From: Mactra quadrangularis
Taxonomy: Eukaryota; Mollusca; Bivalvia; Venerida; Mactridae
NCBI GenBank assembly: GCA_025267735.1
Contig: CM046308.1
Location: 40,227,267-40,291,266 of the forward strand
DNA length: 64,000 nt
Reading direction: 5' to 3'
Each line of letters begins with the position of its first letter. Positions within the stretch are counted from its first letter, which is position 1. Shown here piece by piece: positions 1-13,200 of this stretch. The position numbers were made by a program, and so were the translations under genes. The notes beneath the pieces were generated by a model. It searched no databases. It was not told the origin of the DNA and was given only the letters and a program-made list of their open reading frames with translations.

Positions 1-90
1 AAAAGGGGACAGTATTAGAATCACATACAGGGGACAAAAGGGGACAGTATTAGAATCACATACAGGGAACAAAAGGGGACAGTATTAGGA
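1..90. repeat. 35-bp tandem repeat, cut by window start
   Basis: A unit beginning AAAAGGGGACAGTATTAG repeats with a period of 35 bp at positions 1, 36 and 71. The last copy is partial. The array probably continues to the left of the window. No coding potential is seen. Confidence 0.85.
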
Positions 91-1309
91 AAAGGGTTAA
101 AGAAACAGTTTGGTATAGGAAAATGTCTATTGTAAGGATTGAAGAAGAATTGACGAATATTATGTTCCTTCACGTTTGCTTTGTACGTTTTTCATTTACA
201 TTTTAACTTTATTTTTCAATATGAAAAATAATAGACGGTTTTAATTTTTCAGCATATTATATCGCATAATACCACTATTCATTGTTTATCATGAATAAGT
301 TATGATATTAAGGGGTGGTAACATTTACATACGCTAACATCTATTTTGCATTTGCACTGTTGCGCTCTTCAAATGTCAATACATTACGTGCATCGATAAT
401 GGATTCATTACAATTATGAATCTGGCGAGCTATTCTTTAATCAATGTGTTATACTGCGTTGTTTCATGACGCTATTACCTAAGCCAAAAACACTTCCATT
501 AGCTTTTTTTGACAGAATAATGATATATTACTGCAGACGTGATATCCATTCAATGTATAGTTAATATAATCGATAGTAAATAACTGGATGGTATTAAAAT
601 ACATGATCTATAATTTATGATTTACATTCATTTTACAGAGTTTTGTATTTCAAATAGCGTAATCGTATGTTGGTTTTAGAAAATTTAGATTAAGAGGGTT
701 CTATTTCTTATATTTTGTGAGTATTAAGAGCACTGAAAAATAAATGAATAGTTTTTACAATTCAATGATAGTATGTTTAACTATGGCATGTTTTAACTAT
801 TGGAGGTAGTCAATTATATACGTTTAATAAACGAGTTAAATAACATAAAAAAATAACATTTAGGATTAATACAGAGATTTTCCTCTGGAATATTTAAAAT
901 TTCAATTTACAGGTGCTTCTCAAACACCCTTATTTTGTTTTTCATTTGTTTTATCATATTGAATTTTATGACGAATTTACATATATGGTATAATAATCTA
1001 AAATTGGTAGTTTTTACCTAAATTTAATTAGCGGCAATTTTCGTCACTGTAACTTATTGTTTTAAACGGCAATAAATAGTTTCGGATTTGCTCTTTTCAT
1101 TGAAAACAACACATTTGAATGAATGTTATTATAACTTTCTAGTTCAAATGTATTTGATTGATTCGAATTAGCTTGCCAATTAGCTGACAACAATAAGAGC
1201 TTAAAATAAATTATTCAAACATAAGACTTTATTTGGCTATATATTTTCGATAGACAACTGAACACATAACTGTCTGTATGTGTTTTATGTTACGATATAT
1301 TAAAGCTTA
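91..1309. other. Gene-free AT-rich stretch
   Basis: No ORF with recognisable protein features, no clear inverted repeat and no tRNA-like box pair was found. It reads as ordinary AT-rich intergenic DNA. Confidence 0.5.
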
Positions 1310-1607
1310 ACCCGGGTCGATAGCGCAGTTGGTAGCGCGCCGGGATTTGGATACTCGTGCCCGAGGGGGTGCGGGTTCGAATCCCACCCGGGGAGGTTAT
1401 ACCCTTCCATGAAAATTTGACAAAAATGTCGATTTTCCTGCATTGATTAGATAATATGGAGAGGTTTCCGGCCTTGTGGAAGGGTATGTGAGTACTGGTT
1501 ATAGACAATGGTCCAGGAAAGCTAGGTTGGGTGCGCTGGACGCCGAAAAATGACCTAAAATTGTGTTGACACGCCGTTTAATCCAATAAATGAAGGACTA
1601 AATGAAC
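1310..1607 (+). mobile_element. tRNA-derived SINE, full length (family 1)
   Basis: The head (about 1311-1396) is tRNA-like. It has a box A-like segment (GATAGCGCAGTTGGTAGCGC) and a box B (GGTTCGAATCC), with an arm between them long enough for a class II tRNA ancestor. A ~170-bp body follows, then an A-rich tail. An 11-bp target duplication, ATTAAAGCTTA, flanks the element (1299-1309 and 1608-1618), which is direct evidence of L1-type retroposition. A sister copy of the same length lies at 55,250 and a tail-only copy near 60,520. The minus-strand ORF that crosses it is an artefact. Confidence 0.9.
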
Positions 1608-1618
1608 ATTAAAGCTTA

Positions 1619-4600
1619 CTATTGAAATCAATTGTTGAAGCATTTGCAAAACAGACAAATTTACTTAGAAAAAAATAAATTATGAAATGATCACTATTCA
1701 TTATTAGGCTTATCATTCAAATCAACGTCTAGAACTGCAAAATAGCAGGCTACTTAATGTTTCTATAAGCATTACGGATGTTTAAAATAGCTTGCATCTT
1801 TTGCTTAAATAGATTTTCACGTTTGACTGATGTATTCATCATGTTATAATAATCATTTGTTTATATTTATTTCACATTGTGATGAAATCAATTAATAAGT
1901 AAACGTAAATTGTAACACGCTCATGGTTTTCTGAAATCATACATGTTTTGGAATATATTGTGTGTAAAGAGATTTAATTTTTATATCATATTATATAATC
2001 TGTAAAATCTATGTGAACAGCACCGCCATTTAAGTTAGTTATTGGGTATCTCAGATGGACAAATGTTTATTGATAAGATTACAGTGTCTGTATTAATGTC
2101 AAGGAGTGAGTTCATAATATTTAAAAACAAACCGTCTATAGTGTATGAACAAATATAAATATAAAATTACAAACATGTATTTAAATAATCTGTATATCGT
2201 TACGAATAGGGTATGTTTTATACATAAATAAATCGCCATATTTTACAGTTGTATGTCAATATGCACTAAATTGTCACTATCGTAGCAATGCTTTGTTTCT
2301 TCTCATACATATCTATGCAATTTTGAGAGTATCAAAATAATTGATATCAAATTAACCTTCGTGAACGAACAGCATGAAGGTTTCTTGATACAAATTGCAC
2401 ATTATATCAATAAATATTCAATAAATTGTTTTAATGCTGCAATTATATCCGATTAAATGCAAATGGTTTATTTCCTCTAATATTAAAGAAAATTACAACA
2501 CTTAAAGTACTAGAATGGTCAGTTCTGTTTTAGGTAAAGTGTGTGAGAATGCAAACGGGGTGGTCACCGGAACACACAAAGGAAGGAACACAAACTCAGT
2601 GAATGCCTTTATACAGAGTACGTTTATTTCAAACGAGTTATTGTTTTAATGTTATCCAATGTTTGGATATTAATCGCCCCACCTTGATAACTGTTAAATG
2701 GGTTAACTATTAATATTTTCTTATGTTTATCGGTAATTATATCTGAAGGCAGTAGTAAAGATAGTTAAAAATATCAACGTTTGTAAATAGCTAGTAAATG
2801 TTATATGTAACATTTTGGTTATACTAACAAAATCTGTTTAACACTTAGCACTAACCTGTAATGAGTTCATTGTGGTAAACACCAATCGATCCCCAATTAG
2901 TTTTATGTATAAACATCACTTTGACAGCACGTCGAGATGAAAATAGGAAAAGGGAGCAAAACAAAATGTCATTGTTATTTTAGACATTGATTTAATCTTA
3001 AAATGATAATGGTAAGCAAACATTTCGTACATATTAAACCATGTACACATGCACATATTTAATTTGAACCTTGTATTTTCAAGATTACTGCAGTCATATA
3101 CTATTAGAAAAAGGAAACAAATGAATTCAACTCATTTAGCATATTTCATATTTCTGTGGGAATTTCGTTCACTTTTACCAACAAGTTATGTTGAGTTTCA
3201 TCCTTTTTTGGTGGTTTGTTTATCTCGAAGTATACTGATGTAATCACACGACAATTTCTGTCCTGGCCCACGTAACAACTAATCAAGACTTGGAAAACAA
3301 ACATTCCTTATTTAACCTTGCAAGGACAATAATTACCCAAAACGTAGAAACAAATGAGTTATATTTTTGATTCTGAAAATGAAATCAAAATGCAAATATG
3401 TCAAAACATCGGTTTTTAACTTTTCATGTTTAGTTACAGAGCATTGTTTTGGTTGAATTTGTGTTGTTTGCAGCTGTCGTGAATTACGGTTCGTAAAAAC
3501 AAAGGTAAATCCGTCGCGAAAGAAAATCAGAAAGCCTCCATAAAACCTTAGTAAAGGGATATAATAACTAAAACTTTTGCAAATATAGTAAGGACTTCTA
3601 TTACTAAATATTCGCAGATAAATTTCGTGTTTATATATTAATCAAAAGTCACAGTCCTAGCGCAGATTACCATTTTGATTCCAGATGTATCTGGTTTATT
3701 TCCTGGTCGCGACAGTTAAACCCTTTTATGTGTTTTCGAATTTTAATATAAATATGCTTCCGTAGAAAAAGTAGTAGAAAAAGTTGCCTAAAGGGTTAGC
3801 AGTACTGAAATGGATTACTGTATATTATAATGATAAAGTAAAGAGTTTCCTGTCGTACATTAAACCTAATAAACATAATACAAATTAGTGATAAATTGCG
3901 AAAATTGAATAAACGGCTAAAAGAAAATCATTATCGCCTGTTATGGCAGTATTTGGAATATTTTACTAGGTAAGTTAACTTAAAATATATGTATCCTATG
4001 TCATTGAGATCAAAATGCATTAAGCACGCAGTATTCGATTTGACGTGAACAATATGTCTTCGGTTCCACTTTAATATCCTATCAATGTCTATGACAACAC
4101 CCCAAAGTTATTCTACCGGGTATAAATTCACCATTTATATGTCTTTTGTTGGCAACTTCGAGCTATTGCCTGTTTTCCCTAAGATCTCTGTAATCTATAC
4201 TAACTTTCGTTTACCTATGCCAGTCTGTTCATGCATTTGTTAAAGACAGGACATCTAAGCTATGGTCAATTGACAATGCTTTAAATAAAGTACTCAACAA
4301 TGACATAAGTGGTTATAAGAAAGCGCATTAATGAAATGGAACAAAACAGCATAAAATGTATGTCAATTAAAAAAATAGATAAGTGAAATCAATATGAAGG
4401 TAAAGCTCAAAACGGTAACATGTGTGTTTATAATTGATAATAATTTGTTTCTTAAAATATATGTTCATATATTAATACTACAAGTATGTTGTATGAATTG
4501 TGCATGTTTACATTAATAAAATGCACATACAACATAATAAAAATTAAAAAAAAACATTTTCATCATTTACAATATTCAAATTGTTTCGAAAGTGTAATTG

Positions 4601-6964
4601 TTATTTTATTGACCTTCAATCTCACAGGAAATTAAAGCCTTCCTGATAAGATGGGTTTATTATGCACCATCAAATGAGTTAAAAGAGTTTTGATTTGAAA
4701 TGTGTCAACGTTGTAATCCCTTAAACCCTTTACGATAATTTGCTTTTACCATTAAATGAATTCTAATTCCAAGTAATGGCATTTTAATGACTTTTGTATT
4801 ATTATATGATTTTTGTTCACAACATAACAGCACCCGTAATCCAATCCATTCAATTATACTTGCAAGTTGCATTGTTAATAGTGTTTCTTATAAAAAGCCA
4901 GTTTAATTTTGTATTGAATACAAATTGCCTTGGTTAATTATTTGACACAACATGCATTGTTAAACGATGCTTGCTTAGTTGAGTTCAGTTATGCACCAAC
5001 ACTTAAGGTCATAATACGACGAACTTGACTAAATATTACAATGAATGTAAGCTTAATGAACGTATTTATTGCAAGTTTTGTGAAAAAATACTATTACAGA
5101 TGACTCCGTATTACGTATAATGGTATATATGAGAAAATTAATTTTAAATAATTTTTATACTCGCAATATTCATAAAACATTTATGGTAAGAAAATGTATT
5201 CATAATGGAATGATCTTCCCAATGTACATGTTTTGTTGGAGAAGTTTTTAAAATTTGTCTGACACTCAACTTCAAAGCGTTAAATACATTTCAAGATTCA
5301 TCATGCAGCTGTGACACGTTTACAAAACGTACATAAAACCCTTTGAAATACTCATTAAGTAACATTTACAAAATGGCGACACTTCTTTTTTTAATGATTC
5401 AAGAGCTATATCACTTACATTTCAGTAATTTCAACTGTATGTTTTACTCATCTTAATACTTAAACACGTGATGCTCATTATGTCGGTGCATTAGATAACT
5501 AAATTAAAATCGAAGAACTCATAGTTTGTTGCATAATACATCACATTACAAGACTAATCTAAATAATTGATTACAATTTACCTAACAAACAAGTAAGACT
5601 AAGATTATAAATGTATTAGACGTTTTTGTCTTAGTACTATTTCTACTTGACCTTGCTACTCGTTGTGACTTCTAAAAAGGTTGTTAGAAGAGTTGATTTC
5701 TTTCATTAAACTATTACATTACATGTTTTGAAAAACATATAAGAATATGTAACAATGTTTATCATATCGTATTTCAATAAAATAATTACACTTTCATCGC
5801 CCCTTTAACATCGATACTTGTAAATACTTCAAGAACTGCAGCCAGGAGACTTGATATATCCTTGCTTCTTTATAATAAAATTCATATATCTTTTTATATG
5901 CTTTGGGGGATATAATGCCTTTAACAAAAGGCTGTATTTCATATATTTCAATGGTCTCATATGTGACATTCATTGAACTTTGACTTTTAGAAAGAAGTGA
6001 CTTTTAAATGCAATTATTTTGCGTAGTTTGAACCTACGTATGTACTAATATTTACAAGCTGGTGTTCTGCAAGAAAGGGATTAATATGTTATTTCATTTA
6101 TTGTATCCGTCAGTTCTAATATATATCATTTCCAACTAAAAGTCTGAAAGCGGATACTAAAGCCTTCCTAATTAGTTAGTATTATTTGTAAACACGTTTC
6201 TACTTCTGTATTTTTCCTATGCTCCAGACACAGTAAGATCCTGGTAATGGTATCATTTGTCTAACATTTCCTGTAGTTTGACATAGTTGCATTATTTCTA
6301 CGTATAAAAGGGAAAACATTCTACTAATCAAGTTTACAGTACACAGGATTGGTCAAGTGACACCATCTCACTTCGAAAGAAACTTCCAAATGACACGTTC
6401 GTTCATCTTGACTTTATACTACACTTCTTTAGTGCTGCGGTATTAAGACGTCCGATTTGATGATTGGCCGCGACACACTTCTTTCATGCATATTAAGAAA
6501 TATGTTCTATTTAGTTCCGTATGAGATAATTATTTGTGTATCTTGTTTGCTCCAGATAAAATGGTTATGTGAGAGTTTAAAGGGAGAGACAATGAAAGCT
6601 GATTAAGTGAATCGAATGCAGCACATGGCCTGTTAATTAAAACTTGACGAGGAATGTTGTCAATTTCAAATAAAACAATGAAATGTTTTGATAGTTTAAT
6701 GGGCATTGAAATTCATTTGATGCAAAATTACATGATTTGGTGGAGGTTAAGTAATTAAAAGACTGTATGGCACAATAGCGAAGTAAGTGGATTTCAAAAT
6801 GTAGGGCTCACTGAAATGTTTGTATATCGTAGGGAACTTCTATGGAACTGATTGTGGTTTATTAGCTTCATTAACTTTGTATCAGTTGCATTTGCACATT
6901 TTCTTACTAATAATTATAGTAGTATATTACGATACTTGTACTCCCTTGCCTACAAACTAGTTTT
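1619..6964. other. Long gene-free AT-rich stretch
   Basis: Only short chance ORFs occur. No splice-bounded exon, tRNA-like box pair or convincing inverted repeat was recognised. Distal regulatory elements cannot be excluded by eye. Confidence 0.45.
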
Positions 6965-7031
6965 ATGGCGACGTGGTAGTGTGTCCGCTTACGACTCGAG
7001 ACGTCGTGGGTTCGAATCTCAGTTTGGATCA
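6965..7031 (+). mobile_element. tRNA-like relic (possible SINE head)
   Basis: A box A-like stretch (GGCGACGTGGTAGTGTG) is followed by a good box B (GGGTTCGAATCTC) at tRNA-like spacing. I could not pair a full acceptor stem, so I call it a tRNA pseudogene or SINE head rather than a working tRNA gene. Confidence 0.5.
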
Positions 7032-7119
7032 TGGGTTTTTATAAAGTAACATTAAATGAAATCATTGGAACAATTTTGCCCTCATTATCGTTTCATTGAA
7101 AATCAAAGGTTATGACTAG

Positions 7120-7266
7120 TATAGTCCATTTTTTCTCAACAGTCAAAGTTTTAATAATTTCACGTTGAATGATTACACACTATCTCAATATCACGAGTGT
7201 TAGACAAAGAGCACGAAGTCACCGTGAAATTATCCATGTTTTGACAGTTAAGAAAAAAGAACAATA
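7120..7266. mobile_element. MITE family A, copy 1 (147 bp)
   Basis: The ends are inverted copies of a ~40-bp sequence containing CTCAACWGTCAAA and AATTTCACGGTGA-like blocks. Outer bases read TATAGTCC and GAACAATA, so a TA target duplication is likely (Tc1/mariner style). Two longer sisters lie at 26,717 and 49,605. No ORF is present, so it is non-autonomous. Confidence 0.8.
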
Positions 7267-9963
7267 GCAATTACTTTAATTAAGATAACAAGACAAAATG
7301 GACCAAGAGGGGGACTGCTTTGGAAATGAAATTCAAGAGAAGCTATTACATTATTTTCTAATTAATTCCTATTATCAATGCTTTAATTATTTTATAGAAT
7401 AAGAGGAAACAAGTCATTAAAATACCATTTAGCACGTTGAACCCGATCATAAGAGGTTTTATTGATGATAGAAATTTCAAATGAACATTTTAAGAGGGCA
7501 GAAGATAATGAGTATAATCTCTAATGTCACGTGTTCCGGTATAAAGCTCATAGAAGAGTGTGTGGGTGTTAACATGACATTTATAGCACACATCTTAGAA
7601 ATACCTAAACGAACTGAGATAAACGATGTTAGCTTTTATATATTGATTAGGCATAGAGTAAATGTGTGAATGTTCATACATAGATGTCAAACTTGTTGAA
7701 ACTTATTACATTTTTCATTGATCATTTTAAGTTGAAGTTCCGCTAAAACAATACAAAGAAAACATATAACCGGTACGATACGACTGCATCAAATTTAGCT
7801 ACTATGTACTTAGGAATTATCATCCGCACTACAATACTGTGTTGTAGAAAATAGACCTGTTCGAAAAAATTTTGATCAGGGGCTACCGTATATTGCTATG
7901 TTATCATATAGGTGCATTTCTATCTCAGTTGAAGAGTGTACATTTCAACGTTAGTTTATGCGTCTACATTTTGTTTATGGGATTAAACCTGACCTGTCTG
8001 TCGTCCATGTTTTAAAAAATGTTTTTCACACCCTCGGTTATCCAACGATACATTACTCCGCTATGTTGCGTTATGTATCGTGTGTCATTTAGTTAGGAAA
8101 ATCTCGTAATTTTAAATAATTTATGAGGCAGTTTCATTGGTTCCGCAAGGAAACCTCTGCAGATAACTAGCCAATGAAATTACGTTTTATATCCAGGGTT
8201 TGGTATACCATTTAAAGGTCAAATTCATCGAAGGACACAAAAAACGATTAAACATCGAAATATTACGTATTTCTATAGTATCTAAGCATACACCCACGTT
8301 TGACGCATGTAAAGAATGTATATATCGAGATATTTAACTCTGATTTAAACCTGTATCAATTTAGCCGATAGTACAGCATCGCTTATCTACCGCGTGTGAC
8401 GTCATCGTAGTCCTATCGATTAAATTGTGTTATAACAGTCAATGGATTGTAATATATACACGTCTGTCAATTAATCAGTCGCAAAAACATTTTGAAATTA
8501 ATTAAATATGCATTTTTTTTTATTTATTATTACATTTTCCACATAACTTATTAATTTTATATAAAATAGTATAAAATAACTCGGCTATATTAATATAAAG
8601 CGCTTTTTATATCTGATTGCATTCATCGCACAAATCCAAGATATTAAGTACAAAGTTGTGTGCAATAAATATTAGTTTAAAAATAAGTATGAATATTAAT
8701 CTAGACTTTGTTGTGTCTAAAAATCATGGAAATATAAATTGATCGAATGTCTTTATAACGCTGGTTGTGCGATTATATTGAATGATGAGACCGGAATTCT
8801 AAACCTCGCTAGTTGCACACAAAAATATTTAATGCATAATTTGACCTTGTTCGCCTGAACGGTCATCTGCAAAACATTTACCTTATCTCCAATATATCGC
8901 CTAACAGATGTCGGCAGATTAAAAAATTATTTCGAATTCACAGCATGACGGCTGTGATACAATGTTGAAATTGATTGAGGGTGCGGTACGTACTTTGTAT
9001 ATTAATGTCAACGCAAGAGTGACAGCCAACACGTGTTAGGATGTGAGAGTCTGTGTCCATGGAAACATACGCAATAATATCAATGATTTGGTGTCACACA
9101 AGAGTAATTGATAAGATATTTTTATGTACCCCTAACTTTAAATACGATAAATTCGGACAAGATGACAAAAAATCCCGCGTTGAACCTCTATTTATTGGAT
9201 TAAGAAAGTGAGCCTTAATATAGACTAAGATCGCACCGCCAGCAAATTGCATTAGTTACGCATGACCTGTCAATAGCTTATCGCCAATTATATACTTGTT
9301 AATTATAGTTACTATTGGTCTGAATAATGATGTAAGAAAATAAACAATTGAATCGGAGTTGATATTGTTTTTTACGGAAGTCATTTGGCGACGCTAATAT
9401 CTGTATGTTTTACTAGTTTGTAAGACAAATATATAACCAGTTGAATTTACCGAAGATAAATAATATATTATGTGATTTTATTGAAACTTAAATTCTCAAA
9501 GGGAAATACGAAAAAGCATATAACAAAGGGAATTATTACGAACTATACAAAACATACGATATGAAATTATTTACTTCGTCGCCGAGTTGTAGTCATTTGG
9601 AACAAGTTATCTTAATCTATTTGAAACCAAAGTGAGTGCAGTCCCTCGAACGAAGATGAAATTCTTATGAACCATTATAATAAAGTTTTTTAAAACATAA
9701 GTTGCATCGGAATTGATGCTTAAACATTCTATGATAATCAGAACTGGTACTGAAGAAATCTGAAACCACTTGATCAACTGTAAGTAATAAATTCTCATTT
9801 TCATAGGAATATGGGCTCCGAACTAATACTTCATATTTACTTAAATTGATATCATGGAAGTATTATAGAAGAGCTGTCAGAAAAAAATAGTCATTAATAA
9901 ACAGTAAATACAAACTAAGTTGTAAATAGCATTTCTTTAATTAGCATTTATTTCTAATTACAA
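7267..9963. other. Gene-free AT-rich stretch
   Basis: Nothing beyond AT-rich sequence with short chance ORFs was recognised. Confidence 0.45.
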
Positions 9964-10203
9964 GCGCAAGACACAAATTTTCCATACTATAATATATAGA
10001 AAAAGGTCTCAAACACCTGTTTAACGGTCACAGTTTTTTAATCATCACCACATTCACAAATAATGCGCGATCGTCAAAATTCTTTCGCTATTCGATCTAG
10101 AAAGGATTATTCTACATAAAATACTTTTTATTTGAAAAAAAAATCGATCTATATCTTCTCTATATATGCTATAACAAGGAAACTTTGTATCTTTCACCTG
10201 CGT
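9964..10203. mobile_element. MITE family B, copy 1 (~240 bp)
   Basis: Imperfect terminal inverted repeats of ~35 bp begin CGCAAGACACAAATTTTCC on the left. On the right, the reverse complement of the end reads CGCAGGTGAAAGATACAAAG. The internal blocks AAAGGATTATTCTRCATAA and AAATCGA recur in the longer copy at 26,952, in the opposite orientation. No coding capacity is seen. Confidence 0.7.
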
Positions 10204-13200
10204 TTCTAATAGCCGCTATCGGGATGTAGGACTACGATGACGTCATACCGATTCCGGTCACAAACGATAACTCATGCATAGCTTTATGCAAGTGTGTTAC
10301 GCCCAAGTATCAAAATTCGTATTGCGCCGTTATTTGATGTCCAAATTTCGCGAAAATTGGGATTATATTTTATTATTATCTATATTTTTGGAAAATTAAA
10401 GAATTACAACCAGAAAATTTGAACTTTAAAATGGCGACCTCCATGAGTTATCGTTCTAAAGCGGGTGCAGAAACTCACAGTAAGATGTCATAGTTATTTA
10501 ACGTATTTAATTGTAACATGCGATTGTATTTGAAGAAGATTGGTCTCCCCTGCCTCATGCATATTTATGAAAACGAGAAAACGTCAGTCAAATTGCCCAC
10601 GGCACGTATGAAGTGTAACAGAAGAAAAATACTGTGGTTGCTGACGATGCTTTTTTCAAAACAACTTATTTTACCGTTTTAGAGATTTTATCTACATTTA
10701 TATCGACCTTCAGGGCCATAACGAAACTTAAACTAATAATTGATACTATTATTTCTAGAACATACGATAGAAACTTGTTAACCCTTGAAATACATAAACT
10801 GCCATCATTAGACATTAACAATATTATTATTCACTTGTTTTACTGTAACCTTATTCGCCTGAAATTTCGTTCTCAAATATTAGGTTAGTTTTTTATTCAT
10901 CTTGTTTTCTGAGACAGTAATTGAGTTCTGTAGCGTCAGTGTGATTACAAGATGAACTAAAATGATGTTGCTTGTACTGAACTGACTTTTTTCACTATGC
11001 ACCTATATGAACCATGGTAATGAGTGTTGATAAAGAATAAAAACGACTAGGAAATCATTTGCGATTAAGAAATGTAAAGGAAATTTCATTATTGGTGAAA
11101 AGGAATATAGAACAGCAAAGGGTGAGTGTCAACGGAATTATAAAACCTAGAATACATTAAGTTATCTTTAAGATATATGATAATGAAAAATTGCTTTTTT
11201 ATAAAAATAAAATAAATTTACCTTACAAACAAACCAAAATCAAAGGCAAAACGAGAAAAGAAAACAGATATGGTATGATACAGAAATATATCCTGGTATA
11301 ATATGGCTCGTTATAGATAATTAAAATGAGATTTTTATATAAAAGTATGTTGTTCATATTCGTAGACCCTCAAGGCTGTATATATTTTATCTGATTGTAA
11401 TAAATCAGGTGTCCTATTGATGCCAACAATTTGAGTTATCAATAGATAATCTACCAGGTATCATTTGATTCATGGAAAGTACTACAAAACACTTCATTGA
11501 TAATAAATATATAAACAACAATAAGGCTGTCTATACAAACGTTCGTGTAAAGGTACATTTAACACTTTCATTGAATGAAATAATCCATTCAGACACAGAA
11601 GTTGACATTTAATTGGCATCTGATGCTGTTGTTACAATCTTGTGTGAACCTGTCACGTTTAATTAGGTTCACTTGGTTATAAACTCTATCTGTGTCCTTG
11701 GCTTTCTGTATTGGATCTGTTTGCCATTCGATTAAAGTGCATCCTTAATCTTATAAGACGTCTGTATACTCAATTTTATGAAGAATGGTTGTTTCTACAA
11801 TTCATTTTGTGTTTTACAATTTTATTAAATTAATTGGTGATATGGATTTCTTCAATTGTATGGTGTGTAACAAAATATCTAAATAAGTGAATTGATAATT
11901 AGTTCGATAATGTTTTGTCCAAACAAATTGAACTAATAAACGGATAAAACTATTTCGGGATATATTATGTCTTTATTTTTTAATGACATTTTACGTCGTT
12001 TTTCAGCATTTGTTAGAATATAGAAGGGGCCTGCTTATCTTCCCAGTTAAAAATACACTTACCTGTTACCAATCATAGTCCTTTCATAAAGAGCAAACAA
12101 CTTCCACGGAGTAACATTGATATTTTTAAGAGTACAATAGAAAATATGTATATTTAATTGACATCTTTTTAAGCTATGAATGCATAAAACATATCCTATA
12201 TCGCTTTTTATTTAAAACCAACAATACATCCAAAAGCAACTGGCAAAATTGGGAAGGGCATGAAAGTAATGATTTAAAAAAAAAAAAGATTCCGAAAAAG
12301 CACATAAAAATTTATGTTTTTAAACAATGTTCTATTGTGTTTTGTTCTAATATCATATGCATACACATACTGATCTCATGCCATGTTAGTTTCCTTGATA
12401 TTGAAATACATCGGGTTTTGTTTCTATTTATTTTATAAATTCCTTTTTACATTCCCAAGCGAGAATCTGTCATACAAAAATGACAAATTAATGTACTGCA
12501 GACAAATATATTCCATGATTAACACATTTTGTTTCCGATTTGTCAGATATCTCTTCATATTCAATTATATATATTATTTTACCACGATATTGTCAAGAAA
12601 TGATTTTCCAACCGGTGATCAGTGAAGCATTGCGGAAGCCCAACACATCAGTTTAAATCAGAAAAACATAATGGAATGTGATCTTAAAACACACTCTCAA
12701 GTTGTTCACTAATGTATTTCAAGGCATAAATTGATAGATTTGTTCTAAGATGCGATTAAAAAGGTATGTTGACAACATTTTTGTCATGTTTTTATCATTT
12801 TAAAAAAACAAAATGAGTATTCAAATTAAATATGTTTATCAAAGAGTACATATTATCATTATTTTTGTCCATTTATTACATTTTTTGTGATATATTGATT
12901 ATATAATTCAGTAGTCTTGAAAAGTATGTACATGATATTTACATCTTATAACTTGTTTTACGATTTGTACAATCTGTTTTAGAAAAAAAGTATATCGAGA
13001 TCTTATTCATCGTTAAGGTTACATCTTAACGCATCTATACCTTATAAGAGTAAACATATAGTACTTTGGCGTGTGACATTTGGACCTCACCTGTAAACAA
13101 CAAATATTATATCCTTTAGTTCTTTTATGAGAAATTTGTTAAAAATAGCTACCATCTAATGAACTGTCTTGATTTCACCTTAATTCACGTCATCTCAAAA